DNA of 64,000 nucleotides from Quillaja saponaria (Eukaryota > Streptophyta > Magnoliopsida > Fabales > Quillajaceae): the NCBI GenBank assembly GCA_029379385.1, contig CM055611.1:8494001-8558000 (forward strand), read 5' to 3'. Below the pieces are notes generated by a model. It was not told where the DNA came from and made no database searches. It saw only the letters and a list, made by a program, of their open reading frames with translations. The position numbers were made by a program, and so were the translations under genes. Shown piece after piece: positions 24,291-40,807 of this stretch (its first letter is position 1; each line of letters opens with the position of its first letter).

Positions 24291-24847
24291 CAGTGGCGAT
24301 GCGTGATAACGCAGGCGAAGTGCTGGTTTGGACAGAGTTGGCGGGCTAAGATAACTGCAGATGCTTGAATTATTGTCGGTGACCTGGTACCTTCATTCGG
24401 GCGCACAAAAACTTGCAGAGGACTACTTGTTGTTGCCGCGCGTGGGACCCCGTGCCCATTTTGGCGAGGAGGCGGTTTGGGTGTAGCTCCATCTGGCTAG
24501 TACCAGTTCGGTGGGTGGCAGATCGGGAAAAGCTGCTGCCCGAAGGAAGCTTAGGGATCGTTTGGCGAAGAAGAGGAGGGCAACTAAGTGTGTTAGGGGC
24601 GTGTTTGGTTGGGGATGACAAGGCGGAGATTGATATCAGTAAGTATATTGGTGACGGGACTTGTACAGTTACTTATGTGGTGCCAAAAAGGGGAAATATG
24701 GATTGGGTGGGTGTTGAGTGAGGAGGTCTGTAATTGAAGATCGCCCACGAAACAAAGACTGGGAAACTTGTTATAGTGAATTGGCGAGCTAGAGAGCGTG
24801 AAAATCGAGAAATTCAAATCGTATGAATTTTTCATAGATGGCGTCAA

Positions 24848-25130
24848 TGTTAATGTCAGATTTGTTCGAGCTGGAGACCTGGCGAGGTGGTCTCTATTTG
24901 TCCGAGCTAGAGACCTGACGAAGTAGTCTCCTCCATATGTCCAAGCTGGAGACCTGCAGGAATGGTCCTGGAGACCTGTTAACACTCTGAAGCTCAAGTC
25001 AGTATCTAGAGAGATAATAGGAGAGCTATAAAGTATAGAGAGATGAACCTTTTTGAGAGTGTGAAACTTGTATTTGTATGACTTTTGGTAAGTCTAGGTT
25101 TATTAGGTTGTGTTAATATTTATATTAACA
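24848..25130. repeat. LTR of the truncated non-coding element
   Basis: Begins TGTTAATGTCAGATTTG and ends TATATTAACA. It shares with the LTRs at 7061 and 9801 the CGAGCTGGAGACCTGGCGAG subrepeats, the GTCCTGGAGACCTGTTAACA segment and CTCAAGTCAGTATCTAGA. It is shorter because it has fewer subrepeats. Confidence 0.75.
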
Positions 25131-26613
25131 ATTTTCAATAAAGTAAGATTGAAAAGTATTTTCTTTGGCCTTGCAAATTACCCTAAAGTCAACATAGATC
25201 CACTCTTATTTAATTTATTTGTTTCCTTAATGGTTCTTGTCAATTATTTTGATTAGTACTATTGTATTTGTACCAACACTAGCTAAGCACTCGTTCAATG
25301 TCAAAAAAAGCTAACCACTTTGGTCCACCTCAAAAAGAAAGAAACTACTTATTTAGGTAAATATGTGTTTCTCGTGCCTCAGTTTCTGTTAGCAAAACCC
25401 TTGGTTGGTTAGCAAAAAGAAATTAGAAAATTCTTAGTGGGTTAGGTTTGGTTGGTTCTCTATTTTTTATTTTTCGTAGTTTATAAAATTTTGGAAGCAA
25501 CTCTTGGAGTCTCTGTAGTCCGGTAAAGTAAATTGTGACAAAACTACAAATTTATAAAGTCAAGCTAAGAATTTGAAATCCGTAAATTTTGTAAAACCAC
25601 TGGGGTATTTTCGTAATCTAATGTGTTCCTGTTTCAATTTTTTTGTTTATAACTGACTGGAAGAAGTATTTTGAAAGCAGAAGATTCTAAATTCTTACCC
25701 CAACACAGACTACAGAGAAAGCAAACTTAAAGGTGGTTACGATTGGACTTGTCCAAATCAAATTCCAAATCTTTGACAAAGCTTTTTTTTTCTTCAGAGA
25801 ACCCTTTGAATTCCTTGGGCTTTGCTTTGCCTCCAAGCCATCAAACTTTATGTCTTCGTCTTCTTCAACTGGTACGAATTTTCTCTTTTAAACTGCATTT
25901 GAGAACTTAAATTTTGTATTTTTGTTTTGTGTCCTACTGTGCATTCTGTGTTTCGTTGGTGGCTGAGTTATCCATATGTATTGAGGTAATGTATGATATG
26001 AATCATATGATGTTGTGGAGTTTGGGTGAGGACGTGAGGTTGATGTAGTGGAGTTGGAAGTTCGTTGCTTTTTTTTCCTGTTCATATTGTTTTTTGGTTA
26101 CTGTTCTTTTTGATTTGCAGATTTGTTCCCTCCATTTCTTTGAGTTTTGCTGGTTATTACGTTAGTTGCTGCCCCTTACTCTTCCGGGTCTCTCTTTAAC
26201 TTGTGGGTGGATTTGTAAAAGATCAGCCTGTATTGGGTTAGTTAGTCATACACAGAGTCTGTTTCAGAAGAAATTGAAGAATTTATGATTAGAGTTTTCA
26301 CGGTCTCTGACTCTAATTGGATTTTCTTCTTCCATTAGGTTGTAAAACTTATAGAAATTGTTCTGATCTAACGAAAGAAAAGCTACTTGATGAAATTTAG
26401 ATTTCGTTCTTGTTGTTCTCTTTATGCAGTTGCACAGATAATTTTGTTCAATTAGTCCCTTGTGAATTTTGTTCCACTTATCTTGTCTATTACATGCTTT
26501 TCAGAGATTGTTTTACATGGGTTCGATCTGTTTTCAGGTTTGGTTATGTGCTTAAGACCATATCAGCTACTTTTTTAACTGGAGTGAAATTTCAACTGCA
26601 ATTTGAAGCTTCA
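25131..26613. other. Intergenic DNA and old 5' UTR of the Ca2+-ATPase
   Basis: The left half shows nothing recognisable. From about 25740 a likely 5' UTR exon (pyrimidine-rich, ending before GTACGAATT at 25873) and a UTR intron lead to the ATG at 26614. This fits the usual ECA gene layout, but the UTR borders are inferred. Confidence 0.4.
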
Positions 26614-30883
<4,270 letters not shown>

Positions 30884-32041
30884 TGAAATCTCTGCTCTAT
30901 GTGAATTCAGGAGGATCCTGGGTGGACCAAGCTATGTTATGGACACTAAATTAAATTATTTGAAAAGTTTATTTGTTAGAAATGTCACAGTTCTTTTATA
31001 AAGGAAAGAGATTAGTCAGTTCAGTTCTGTACACTTAACATTTTAACATTCTAGAGAAGCCAAATTTAGAAGTCTAAGTTCAGTTTCTGTTTTCTTGTAA
31101 CTAATTGGCTGCGAAAGAAATAATATACCTCAAGTCTGTATGGTATTACACCTAATTGTAATTCGTTTCAGCATAAATTAAGGAATATTGATTATTATTA
31201 TTATTACTTGATAAAAATTCATGCTCATATTGTCATCTGGAAGCTACCTTGTCATCTGTCCAGCCAGGAGACCTCATCTCTATTCTGAGGGAAATGACAT
31301 CGCTTGATAATGAACTTTTTCCATTATATCTTCATTTCATTTTGGTGATCCTACTATATTCACAACTTAATCATATACTGTATTTGACAAGTGTGCAATC
31401 AAGAATTTGCTGCCTAAAAATTGTTAATACTCAAATCCTAATTACGAATTTAACTTATGGAAAAAACAAAGTGAGGAAGCTTTACACGAGTGACATTCAT
31501 GTTTTTGTTTACCACTTTCTTACTTATGAGGACTTAAAGCAATGCTAATGTTAGTTTCTCTTAAATTATTATTGCAAAAAAGCCACAATTTTTTTAGTGC
31601 TACTATATTCTACAGTGAGTTAATTGATTGTACTAAAATTGTTCTGTTAGGCTGGTATGTACTTACTCATCCTAATTTTCTTCACTGAATGAAATTCCTG
31701 GCTGGATAGCTTTTTGCAATTGAAGACTGCCGGTTGCCCTGTTCATAGATTTTAACTGTTTAACAAAGTTGAGATTGATTTTCTTTTTCACTACAGAAGC
31801 AGAGACGTAATAAGGTAATGGAGAAAGTTATGTTTCCATATTTATAGGCCATCGTCAGTGCATTATAGGTGAAAAAAACGTTCTCATTTCTCAAATAGTA
31901 TTATATCAAATATGGTACAAACGTTGATTCAGGAAGCTTAAATCCAGGTGTGCACAATCATTTCCTAGGCCAAATGGGGCCAGTACAAAATTCAAACTTG
32001 TCATATAATTAGAGCATCCGCCAAAAAGGTACAGACACCAA
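30884..32041. other. Intergenic DNA between convergent gene remnants
   Basis: The left part is the ECA 3' flank and contains a short ATT repeat at about 31190-31205. The right end is the 3' flank of the minus-strand PPR gene. No further gene recognised. Confidence 0.5.
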
Positions 32042-33702
32042 TTAGTAGCTCAATTCTTCAAGTTCCCACTGGCAAAAGGTTATTCTTCTTTGAAGCTTTA
32101 TTATTGTATAAATTCCAGTTAGTAAAGCAAATATTTCAGCCCTTCTTGGATGTGATTTGTCCTCCACAATAAACTTGTGAAGTTGGCCTCCCTCTTCAAT
32201 GAAACTATATCCTGCTGCCTTTGTGATGTTTCCGCCCTTCATCAACTTCCTAAGCTTTGCAACTCCGTCCCATTGGCCAGCTGATGCATAAATGTTGGAA
32301 AGGATGACATAGTTCCCTGGGTTCGAGGGTTCAAGTTCAAACAGTGACTTAGCTGCCATTTCAGCCAGCTCAACATTACCATGGAAGCTGCAATCCCCCA
32401 AAAGAGACCCATACTACTGAATCTGGTTTCAAAGGCATACTTTGTATGAGTTCATGAGCTTCTCTTAACTGTCCAGCACGGCCTAGAAGATCAACCATGC
32501 ATCCATAGTGTTCTAATTTGGGAATAATATGAAATTCATCCTCCATAGACTGGAAGATTTTTCGGCCTTTTACAACCATGCCTCCATGGGTACATGCTAA
32601 AAGAAGTCCCACGAAAGTCACATCATCAGGTGTAGTTCCTTCTCTCTGTATAAGCAATCACACGCAGAGAACAATGCTAGTGAATCCACAAGTTCAAAAA
32701 TTACTGAAGTATTGATTGTTCATAAAGGCATGGAAGCTAAAGAGACAGTTTACCAGCATTTGATTATAGAGCTCAAGAGCCTTGTCCCATTTTCCATGGA
32801 CAGCCAAACCCATGATCATTGAATTCCAAGAACACAAGTTTCTCAAGCTGCCAATCTCATCAAAGATCTGGCTAGCAACATCGTTTTTTCTTGAAGAACC
32901 CGTTTTTTCTTGGAATATAGCATACATATCCAATATAGCATTCCTGACATACATATTCTTGAAGAACCCGTTTTTTCTTGCATATGCTTCAATCCTCTCC
33001 CCAACTTCCAGTGCTCCAAGATTGGCGCAAGCTGGCAAAATACTAGCTACAGTTACTTCATTCGGTCTCACATTTCTCTCCTTCTCCATCCTCAGAAAAA
33101 ACTCCAACACTTTTGCATAGTGTTTGTTCTGTGAGTAACCAGATATAATCACAGTCCATGAAACCACATTCTTAGAAGGCATTGACATGAACAATTCTAA
33201 GGCTGCCTCCATATCCCCAGACCTTGCATAGCCTGAAATCATTGAATTTCACATTGGGTATGTCTCGCACAGTCATTTCATCGAACTTCTGGCATGCAAA
33301 CCTCAACAAACCCAGTTTCGCATACATATCAACCAAAACTGTCAAGCAGAAGATGTCAAATTCAAAACCTGATTTAATAAAATGGGTATGAAGCATTTGG
33401 CCAAGGCGAGGTGAGGAAAGAGAAGCACAAGAAGCGAAGAGGAAGGTGAATGTGTGTTGGTTTGGTGGGCAGCCCTGAAGACACATTTTGGAGTAAAGGG
33501 ACAAACATCGATTTTGATTCCCATGAGAACAATAGGCTTGAATAAGCTTGTTATAGAGAAAGACAGTCGGCTTAGGAGTAAGGTCAAAGAGGGTCTGAGC
33601 ATATTGGAGGTTTGGAATTTGTAGGAGCTGCACAATGAGAATTTTCGTTTGTTCTATGCCATTTCTGAGAGTGTAGGCATGGATTTGCTTCAGTTGGTTC
33701 AT
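32042..33702 (-). pseudogene. Pentatricopeptide repeat (PPR, PLS/E-type) gene, frame broken
   Basis: Homolog of Arabidopsis At5g08510-like PPR proteins (start MNQLKQIHAYTLRNG; later SWNSMIMGLAVHGKWDKALE, KLEHYGCMVDLLGRAG). These are usually organelle RNA-binding proteins. Exon 1 is 32754-33702 and exon 2 is 32042-32645, with a 108-bp GT-AG intron between QML and REGTT. The E-type end reads GYSFIEEGGQLHKF. Damage: at about 33230-33245 the frame changes and a stop codon appears where WNSMI is expected. At about 32395-32405 one base is missing after the codons for SVVW, so DCSFHGN continues in another frame. At 32888-32912 a 25-bp segment duplicated from 32956-32980 replaces the usual MYAKCG...DVA region. 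Either a pseudogene or partly sequence error. The duplication is unlikely to be an error. Confidence 0.88.
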
Positions 33703-34902
33703 GACAGACTTGTTTTCTGGTCGGAAGAAAAGAAATACAAAAAGAAATACAAAAAGAAATAACTTGTTTTTGTATGTATGGGGTCGCCTGGTTCCTAGAC
33801 ACCTAGTATAGATGTTGGACCAAAATGAGCAATATCTTTGTTATAATATTAACAATAAAAGATTAGAAGTCAAAGCCTCATTTTTATTCATCACAAATTT
33901 TTGTTTTTCGAATGTGTCTAAACTTTGTCTTATGGAAGATTAAGAATAAAAGTATGCATATGAGAGTGTATAAATATATTTTATAAATAACTAAATTTAA
34001 AGTAGACAAAATCTCTTTTCACAATAAAATGAATTCTACCTTATAATTTTTACGTTTTTTAGTTTATTCCATATTGAATAATCTATCATTTTATCATAAT
34101 CCATTCCACAACTCATTCCAATATTATGATTTAAGGTTCAACAAATTATTCCATTAGGAGTTGAATCAATAAGGTCTATCCCATCCGTCATTTCAATTAT
34201 GATTCAAGATTCAACCAACTAATTTTATTAGTAGAATGAATAATAAACTCATTAAGGTTTGACTACTGCAAATTAGACAAGGCTCCTGGTCACCTTATAA
34301 ATCCTCTTGACAGCTAATAAGTAAATGTTCACACATATTATGTGGATATTCATGAACGGCTGAAATCATATGATATAGAAAAATATAAACTTTTTCCAAT
34401 CTCACGTATGCATTAGCAACATTTGTTCTGAGGGCATAAGCTAAAGAAACTTCATTTACTGTGGTATTCTTACCACTTTTCATGGTATACAACAAGAATT
34501 ACAGAATAACCCTGTACTTGCAAAGAATACAAATCTTAATCTGAAAAGGAAAAAAATAGACATATCAGGCAAAGTACATAGCAATTTAAAACATATTCAT
34601 ACCTACAAAGAAATGTTACTTCACCAAAAGCCCTGTATCTATTTTCCAACGGCAGAAATTAGATTGAGATGAACTTGGGTACAAAGCTGTGTGGTTGTAG
34701 ATGAACACAAGCTATGTTCTCTTTTTAGGTAGAGTAATGTGATGCTGTATCTACAGATGAGAAAGCAGTCTTCTCTGGAAAAATGTTTGGTCCCATTTCC
34801 TCACCAATCGTGTATTCTACAATAATTTTTTTAAAAGAATCAAGAAGACCTTTTTTTTGCCTGATTGTTAACTCTGTACATGAATCTGAAACAGCCAAGT
34901 CC
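33703..34902. other. Intergenic DNA
   Basis: AT-rich; includes the PPR upstream region. No coding homology seen except the U-box fragment to the right. Confidence 0.5.
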
Positions 34903-35370
34903 TTCAGAAATAAGAAGACTGATCATGAAGCACATTCAAATGAGCAAGTATTCTGGCAGCCAAAGATTTCATACAACCAGTACCCCCGTTGAGTCAAGTC
35001 AACCAAAGGCATCTGAGCTGAGGCTCCATACATCTGTTTGAACTCCACTAGCCGAAAGATCCTTTCCAGAGCATGTAGAGACTTCTCCTGCAATCTAGGG
35101 GAAGGGGAACCAAGAAATCTTATCATTAATGGTATGGCATTTTCTTCTGAAAGGACCTTGGTACCGCTCTGAAGCCCTTCACCGTCCATTAAAGTCAATA
35201 GTGCATCTAAAGAAGCTTCACAACCTCCAGGATCAGATTCCCCAAGAATCCTTACTAGAGGTCCCACTGCATGAGCCTCCACAAGGCAAAATGATGATTT
35301 AATTGTACAGAATCCTCCATGAACTGAGCAGCCAACTTCTGCTGGAGTTGAGAAGCACCAAAGTCCCTAT
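34903..35370 (-). pseudogene. U-box / ARM-repeat E3 ligase, C-terminal fragment
   Basis: The minus strand reads GGFCTIKSSFCLVEAHAVGP and LVRILGESDPGGCEASLDAL, then SPSPRLQEKSLHALERIFRL and SAQMPLVDLTQRG. This matches the last ARM repeats of PUB43/PUB44 (SAUL1-type) ubiquitin ligases. An extra G in the G run at 34983-34987 shifts the frame after TQRG; the familiar end (MKSLAARILAHLNVLHDQSS) continues in the next frame to a stop at 34903-34905. No homology is seen upstream of about 35370, so the U-box and earlier ARM repeats are missing. A truncated gene relic. Confidence 0.8.
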
Positions 35371-36299
35371 AAATAAATTTCCAAAACTAATAGAAGTCTA
35401 AATTGAGTTAAAATTGATTCGGTTATGGTCCTTACAAGGATATATCCAATAATTTTCTCCCTGGCCTTATTGGTAAATCACTCCATTTAGAGTGATAACT
35501 AAAAAGTTATGGCCCGTTTTGTATACAGATTACAAAAGTTATATTAGTGATAAATAATTTAAATATGTGTTTGGTATGCATATTACAAAATTCAGTTTAG
35601 ATATGTAATTATTAGAAAGGGCATGCATAATAATAATATTTGGTTTACATATTATATAAGTTATTTTAATATTAATTAATTTTTAATAAAATAAAATTTT
35701 TAACCAAAATTTTTTGAGAGGTAATTAGATTAGAGGGACTGCTAATATATAAAAAGAAAAATGATATATTTGACAGTTTTAATGTCACATGTATCTAAAA
35801 ACTCAAAAGCTCATTTATTGCTATTTTTATCAATTAAATTTTTTTCCGATTTAGACCAATTATTATTGAGCCAGTCACAATTTTTAGAGAAATCAAATGC
35901 TCCCAATTTATAAATTAGATTCCTCAATTGATAATCAGACTTTATAATCTATATATCAAACAGACTATTAGCCTTCATTATTACTATCATGGGATTTAAT
36001 TCTTTTTGTTTGTTGTTTTTAATTTTTGAAGTATAAAAAAGTGGAAGGGGTTAAAAAAGAGAGAAGAGAAGAATCCAGTAAATAAAATAACTGGAATGAT
36101 TTGTCTTGTGCGTGTTGCGAAGGCGCCAATCATTTTATCAGAAAATGACTAAAATGCCACTAATAATCTCTTCGAGATTTTCACAACCCTAGCTCCCAGT
36201 GGAAAAATAACCACAGCCGTTGATCTCAGTACCCTTAGATCACTTATAACTCAGTTTCAGCTTCTCTATTCCCTTCGGCTATTGCGTGTTACTCTCTTT
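35371..36299. other. Intergenic DNA and RPL5 promoter
   Basis: AT-rich. At 36175-36235 there is AACCCTAGCTCCCAGTGG, an AAACCCTA-type (telo-box-like) sequence, close to the RPL5 start. Such boxes are common in plant ribosomal protein promoters. Confidence 0.4.
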
Positions 36300-36343
36300 C
36301 TAGCTTCTCCATATTGTTAGCGCAGTGAGATCGAGCTTCAGCA

Positions 36344-39245
36344 ATGGTGCGTATAGTGAATGATAGCTGATGATTTTTTTAATTGTGAATTTATATTTAC
36401 AAATTTGTTTTACTTCAGATAGTATCAAGGATTTGGGTCAAGAAACTGGGTTAGGGTTTAATACCTTTTGTCTTGGTTAGTGTGTTCTGGTTTGATTTAC
36501 TGTTTTTAGTTACTGCTAGAAGTTTGGCAAATGCAAGAACAGAATTCTAATTTTGGTTTTAAGTTCTTTCTGGGTGTTGCCAATGAATTTGCATTTTAAT
36601 TCTAGACATTTATTTTATTTTCATGCAGAACTGATTTCCTTGAACTGTTGCTTCTAGCTCTGGCAGATTCACTTTACACTTTTCTGCCTAATTTGTTTTG
36701 ACTATTTTCACTAGCCTTTTCTTTTTAAGTTTGTATAACAAATGCCCTTTTTTTTATTTATTAGTTTCTGTAACATATGCCCATTTCCTTAATACTTCTA
36801 GAGTGAAAGCTTCCCTGAGTGAATCTCTTGAAGGGATTCTTTTTTAAGTTACACATGAAGCATTCCAAATCAGCATTTATGAGTGGCATGACAAGTTTAT
36901 ATTTTTTGGGTGAAGCCTTTTGTTAAAGCTCAAAAATCAAGGGCTTATTTCAAGCGGTATCAAGTCAAGTTTAAAAGAAGGAGAGGTATTGTATTTGTGT
37001 ATGTGGTTAGCATTGTGGTTTTCTATTATGCTTGTTTATTTCTGTGTTAATAATTCCTACTGAATATATCTGCAGAGGGAAAGACTGACTATCGTGCCAG
37101 GATTTGCTTAATTAATCAAGATAAGAACAAATATAATACCCCAAAGTACCGATTTGTGGTTAGATTTGTATCCTACAGTTGTTTCATATATTAATTGCCC
37201 TGTTTTTCTTCTTCAAATTGCTGTCTGCTAGTTTTAAGGAACGTCGTTAAAATGTTACTGTGTACTTTATCCATGGTTTAATTTATTTGCAACATAATTC
37301 CCAGTCATTGATATCAAGCATTCCAGTAAAACATGAGAACTGTGATGATGGGATATTAGGAAATATCAAGTTAATGATATTCTTCATTTCCTTGTATTGC
37401 TTCTCTCTTGCTTTCTCTACATTTTATCTTTGCTGCTGCTGATAGCAATAGTACAGGATGTATGTTGTTGGTTTGTGCGCACGTACATTAGAATTAAAAT
37501 CTCAGTTCTTGTGGTTGATACGGTGGTAAGGATACTTACTTTTTGTTTTTTTTTATGGATGAGCAATTGAATTAATGAACTAGTGAGATAACTCTCATTT
37601 TATGAGGGTGCTCTAATTAGTGATGTGTAAGTATGTTACTTTTTATGTTTCAAAATCTTAACCTACTGTTAGACCAACAAAGATATTGTTGCACAAATAG
37701 TATCTGCTAGCATTGCTGGTGATATTGTTCTTGCCGCAGCTTATGCACATGAGCTGCCTCGTTATGGTTTGGAAGTTGGTCTTACGAACTATGCTTCAGG
37801 TATATTATTATCAAAATATAGCACCCTCTCTTTCCTGAGTTTTCTGCTCTTAATTTTTTTCTCATTTGACATGACCAGCATATTGTACTGGACTTCTCTT
37901 GGCTCGCCATGTCTTGAAAACTCTTAAGATGGATGAGGATTATGAGGGTAATGTGGAGGTATCTGTGACATATGATTACCACTGTTTTCACATCTTAGAA
38001 TGCCCTTCCAAATGCTGACTAATATTCTTTCCAGGCAACTGGAGAGTATTTTTCTGTTGAACCTGCAGAGACTAGGAGACCATTCCGTGCTCTCCTTGAT
38101 GTTGGCCTTGTTAGAACAACAACTGGAAATCGTGTCTTTGGAGCTCTTAAGGTACTCTTTATGAATATATGTTAATAAATTAATAAATGTTTCCAATTTT
38201 GCTTTTAGTCATCAATATTTATCTAACATGAGTTATTCTAATTTGAAGCTTATGTGTTAGTAATTTCATGCTTGCATATCAGTGGTAGTCCCTGGCCAGT
38301 AAGATGTTTCTTTTAAAAGAAATAATATAACATGCATGTACATGTGCATGTGTCAATTAAACATTTTGATGTCAATTCCTAGTTATTATCTGTTCTTCTC
38401 ACAAGCTCGTTATAATTTGTGGAGAAATATGTGTTTTATGTTTGTCTTGATGATGGTGGACTTGGTTGTTACGAATTACAGGGAGCCTTGGATGGTGGTC
38501 TGGATATCCCGCTCAGTGAAAAAAGGTTTGCTGGTTTTTCAAAGGAAAAAAAAAGAGCTTGATGCTGAAGTTCACCGCAAATATATCTTTGGTGGTCATG
38601 TTGCTGCTTACATGATGGTATTGATTAGAACTTAATGGAAAGACTACTCAAGAACATTATTGACTGCGTATTCAAAAAAATTTAAATCCTTAGGTGGTTG
38701 ATATATGAAATGAATTTCTGCAGAATTTGAAGGAAGATGAACCAGAAAAGTATCAGTCACACTTCAGTGAATACATCAAGAGAGGAATAGAGCCTAATGG
38801 GATTGAGGAGATGTATAAGAAGGTTCATGCTGCTATACGTGCAGATCCAACACTGAAGAAGTCAGAGAAGCAGCCACCTAAGGAGCACAAAAGGTTGGAC
38901 CAACTTATATAATGTCAATCAATGTATCTGTCTAAAATGTAGGGGGTGTTTATATGTATATGTTTACTCATTTCATGGTTGTGGCTTTTATATGCTTTTC
39001 AATAAGCCTTTCACTTTTTCTTGTATACCTATATATATGATACAAATTCTGCAGGGAGTAGAGACATTTATATTTTGCTACAGTTTACCGTTGAATCACA
39101 GCAGGTTCATGAGATTTTCTGTGTTCTGTTGTTTTACAGGTATAACTTGAAGAAGCTTTCGTATGAGGAGAGAAAGGCCAAACTGGTAGCACGACTTCAA
39201 GCTTTTAACTCTGCAGCTGGTGAAGAGGATGAGGATGATGAGTGA
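36344..39245 (+). pseudogene. RPL5: 60S ribosomal protein L5 (uL18) gene with a one-base insertion
   Basis: Cytosolic large-subunit protein that binds 5S rRNA. Nine exons: 36344-36346 (ATG only), 36916-36985, 37076-37167, 37673-37799, 37879-37958, 38035-38151, 38482-38617, 38724-38893 and 39140-39245. The first exon holding only the start codon is known from plant RPL5 genes. Clear motifs include [57 protein letters not shown] and the acidic end [10 protein letters not shown]. Spliced length is 901 nt, one more than 300 codons. The extra base is in an A9 run at 38546-38554, where the frame after FAGFSK leads to an early stop while the expected [10 protein letters not shown] continues in the neighbouring frame. 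The acceptor of exon 2 (GTGAAG) is weak, and residue 2 reads Pro instead of the usual Val. Everything else is intact, so a homopolymer sequence error is a real possibility. Confidence 0.85.
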
Positions 39246-40807
39246 ATGTGCTAAGTTGAGATCTGTCCAAAGTTTTGTTACTGTAGAATATAGATGCCAT
39301 GCATATCAGCAACTTAATTAGAATCTGCTTATGTTTTTGTAGTCCTTCGACAGTGTATGGAATTTTTGTTACTGGTAATGTTTCTGTTTTGACAATCATA
39401 CTTGGATCTTTGTTTTATAGGGAGAGCCTTGTGTGGAATGAAATGAGCTTAAGCATTGCAGTATGTTCCTTGTTCTATTTAGTAGTGTACCGGTCTGTTT
39501 ATGTACATTTATTCTTTTTTGTTTTGGCAGGTCCATTTATTATGATTTGTAATAGAATAGGTTGTTTTGAAAGTTATGCCTCATATTTGCACGGAAGTTC
39601 TGAAGAAAGTCTGAATCTGCTGCATTACTCGTGTTTGATGTAAAATTATGGCTGGAAATTTTGGCCAGATTTTTGTTTCATGGTTTGTATGTTTTCCTTC
39701 TTCGAATTCATTCCTCAATTGTCTACGATTCTTGGAAGGGAAGGAGCATATAGAGACTGAATATAAATATTATATGTTGAGTGTCCTCAATTGTCTACGA
39801 TTCTGGGAAGGGAATCATATAGAGACTGAATATAAATATTATATGCTACTAAGCATGTAAAGTTCTCTCAACTTCTCACCAAATTTTAAATTCCTGTGTA
39901 GTTTTCTAGGCAAGAAAATGGGATAATTTAGTCTTTTTAATAGTTGACTGATGAATTTAGATGATTTTGGCTACTTGCAAATTGAATTTAACTATGAGTG
40001 AAATGTGTTTAAATTAGTAGAAAATGGTGAGCATTGCAAATAGAATGATAGTTTAATAAATAAAAAATACAATTGACTTTATTATTTATTTTGGGTTGGG
40101 TTTCAACGAATTTTGATTTGTATGGCATGCCGTAACTCTTGATGGAAAGACCAAGCACAAAATACAGTGACCAAGTGATGGAAGAAAGCTTCTAAACAAC
40201 TTCAAAATAACATCAATTGTTTTATTTAAGTAAGTGGATACAATAATTAAAAAATGTGACTTAGTACAAATAAATTTTTTAAGAGTGATATGATTACTCT
40301 AAATGTCAAGTACCATTTAAAATTGATTAACGATGTAAAAAAATAATTCATGTAACTATCCAAGTATTTTAGAATTGAAAGTTTAATTGAATTAAGTAAA
40401 AGTCACAAAGCAAACACTAAATTTCATAAACTTCAATTGTATAATATTCTTACTCATTTAAGATCCTCAAATCAAGTTGAGCATTTTAGTCTCTCCTAAT
40501 CACATAAAGTCGAACATGGTAAATTGAAAGATAATCACAAGCATGCTGCTTGAAACGCTGCCCCATTATCCCCAAAGCAATAGGGATCACTGCTCAACAT
40601 TGAATTGAACCATTACCCAACATTGAACAGAGGACCACCAACTGTTACACATGAATTAACTATGTTTTCTAGTACTGCATAATCCACTCTATAAAGTAAG
40701 AGTTGTTTGCATATTATCTGTATCACTAGAGACCTCTGGCCCAAGTTCTTCAAGGTTTTTCCTTTCGTTTGACTAAAAGCTCTTCAAGCATTTGTAATGT
40801 GATTGTA
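39246..40807. other. Intergenic DNA between RPL5 and the reductase gene
   Basis: RPL5 3' flank, then AT-rich sequence without recognised genes apart from the 72-bp duplication. The right end is the 3' UTR region of the minus-strand reductase. Confidence 0.5.
39713..39853. repeat. Tandem duplication, 72-bp unit
   Basis: CCTCAATTGTCTACGATTCT starts at 39713 and again at 39785, each followed by GGAAGGGAA and ATAGAGACTGAATATAAATA. Two near-identical units downstream of RPL5. Confidence 0.85.

Larger units (their letters stand above)
23450..25130. mobile_element. 5'-truncated relative of the non-coding LTR element
   Basis: Only the right LTR (24848-25130) is recognisable. The sequence before it repeats features of the complete element: CAAATCGTATGAATTTTTCA and GGCGTCAATG just before the LTR. 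Further left, a segment at about 23610-23660 (GGGGGCTAAATCATAATATA) resembles 9165-9200. In place of the 188-bp array it has a different tandem array at 23965-24290. No left LTR and no matching target duplication were found, so the left boundary is approximate. Confidence 0.6.

Noticed and set aside
23781..24721. ORFs in the GC-rich array of the truncated element
   Set aside because: Repeat-driven open frames without protein homology.
32653..32760. Stop codons between QML and REGTT in the PPR gene as another lesion
   Set aside because: The segment is a canonical 108-bp GT-AG intron that restores the frame when removed.
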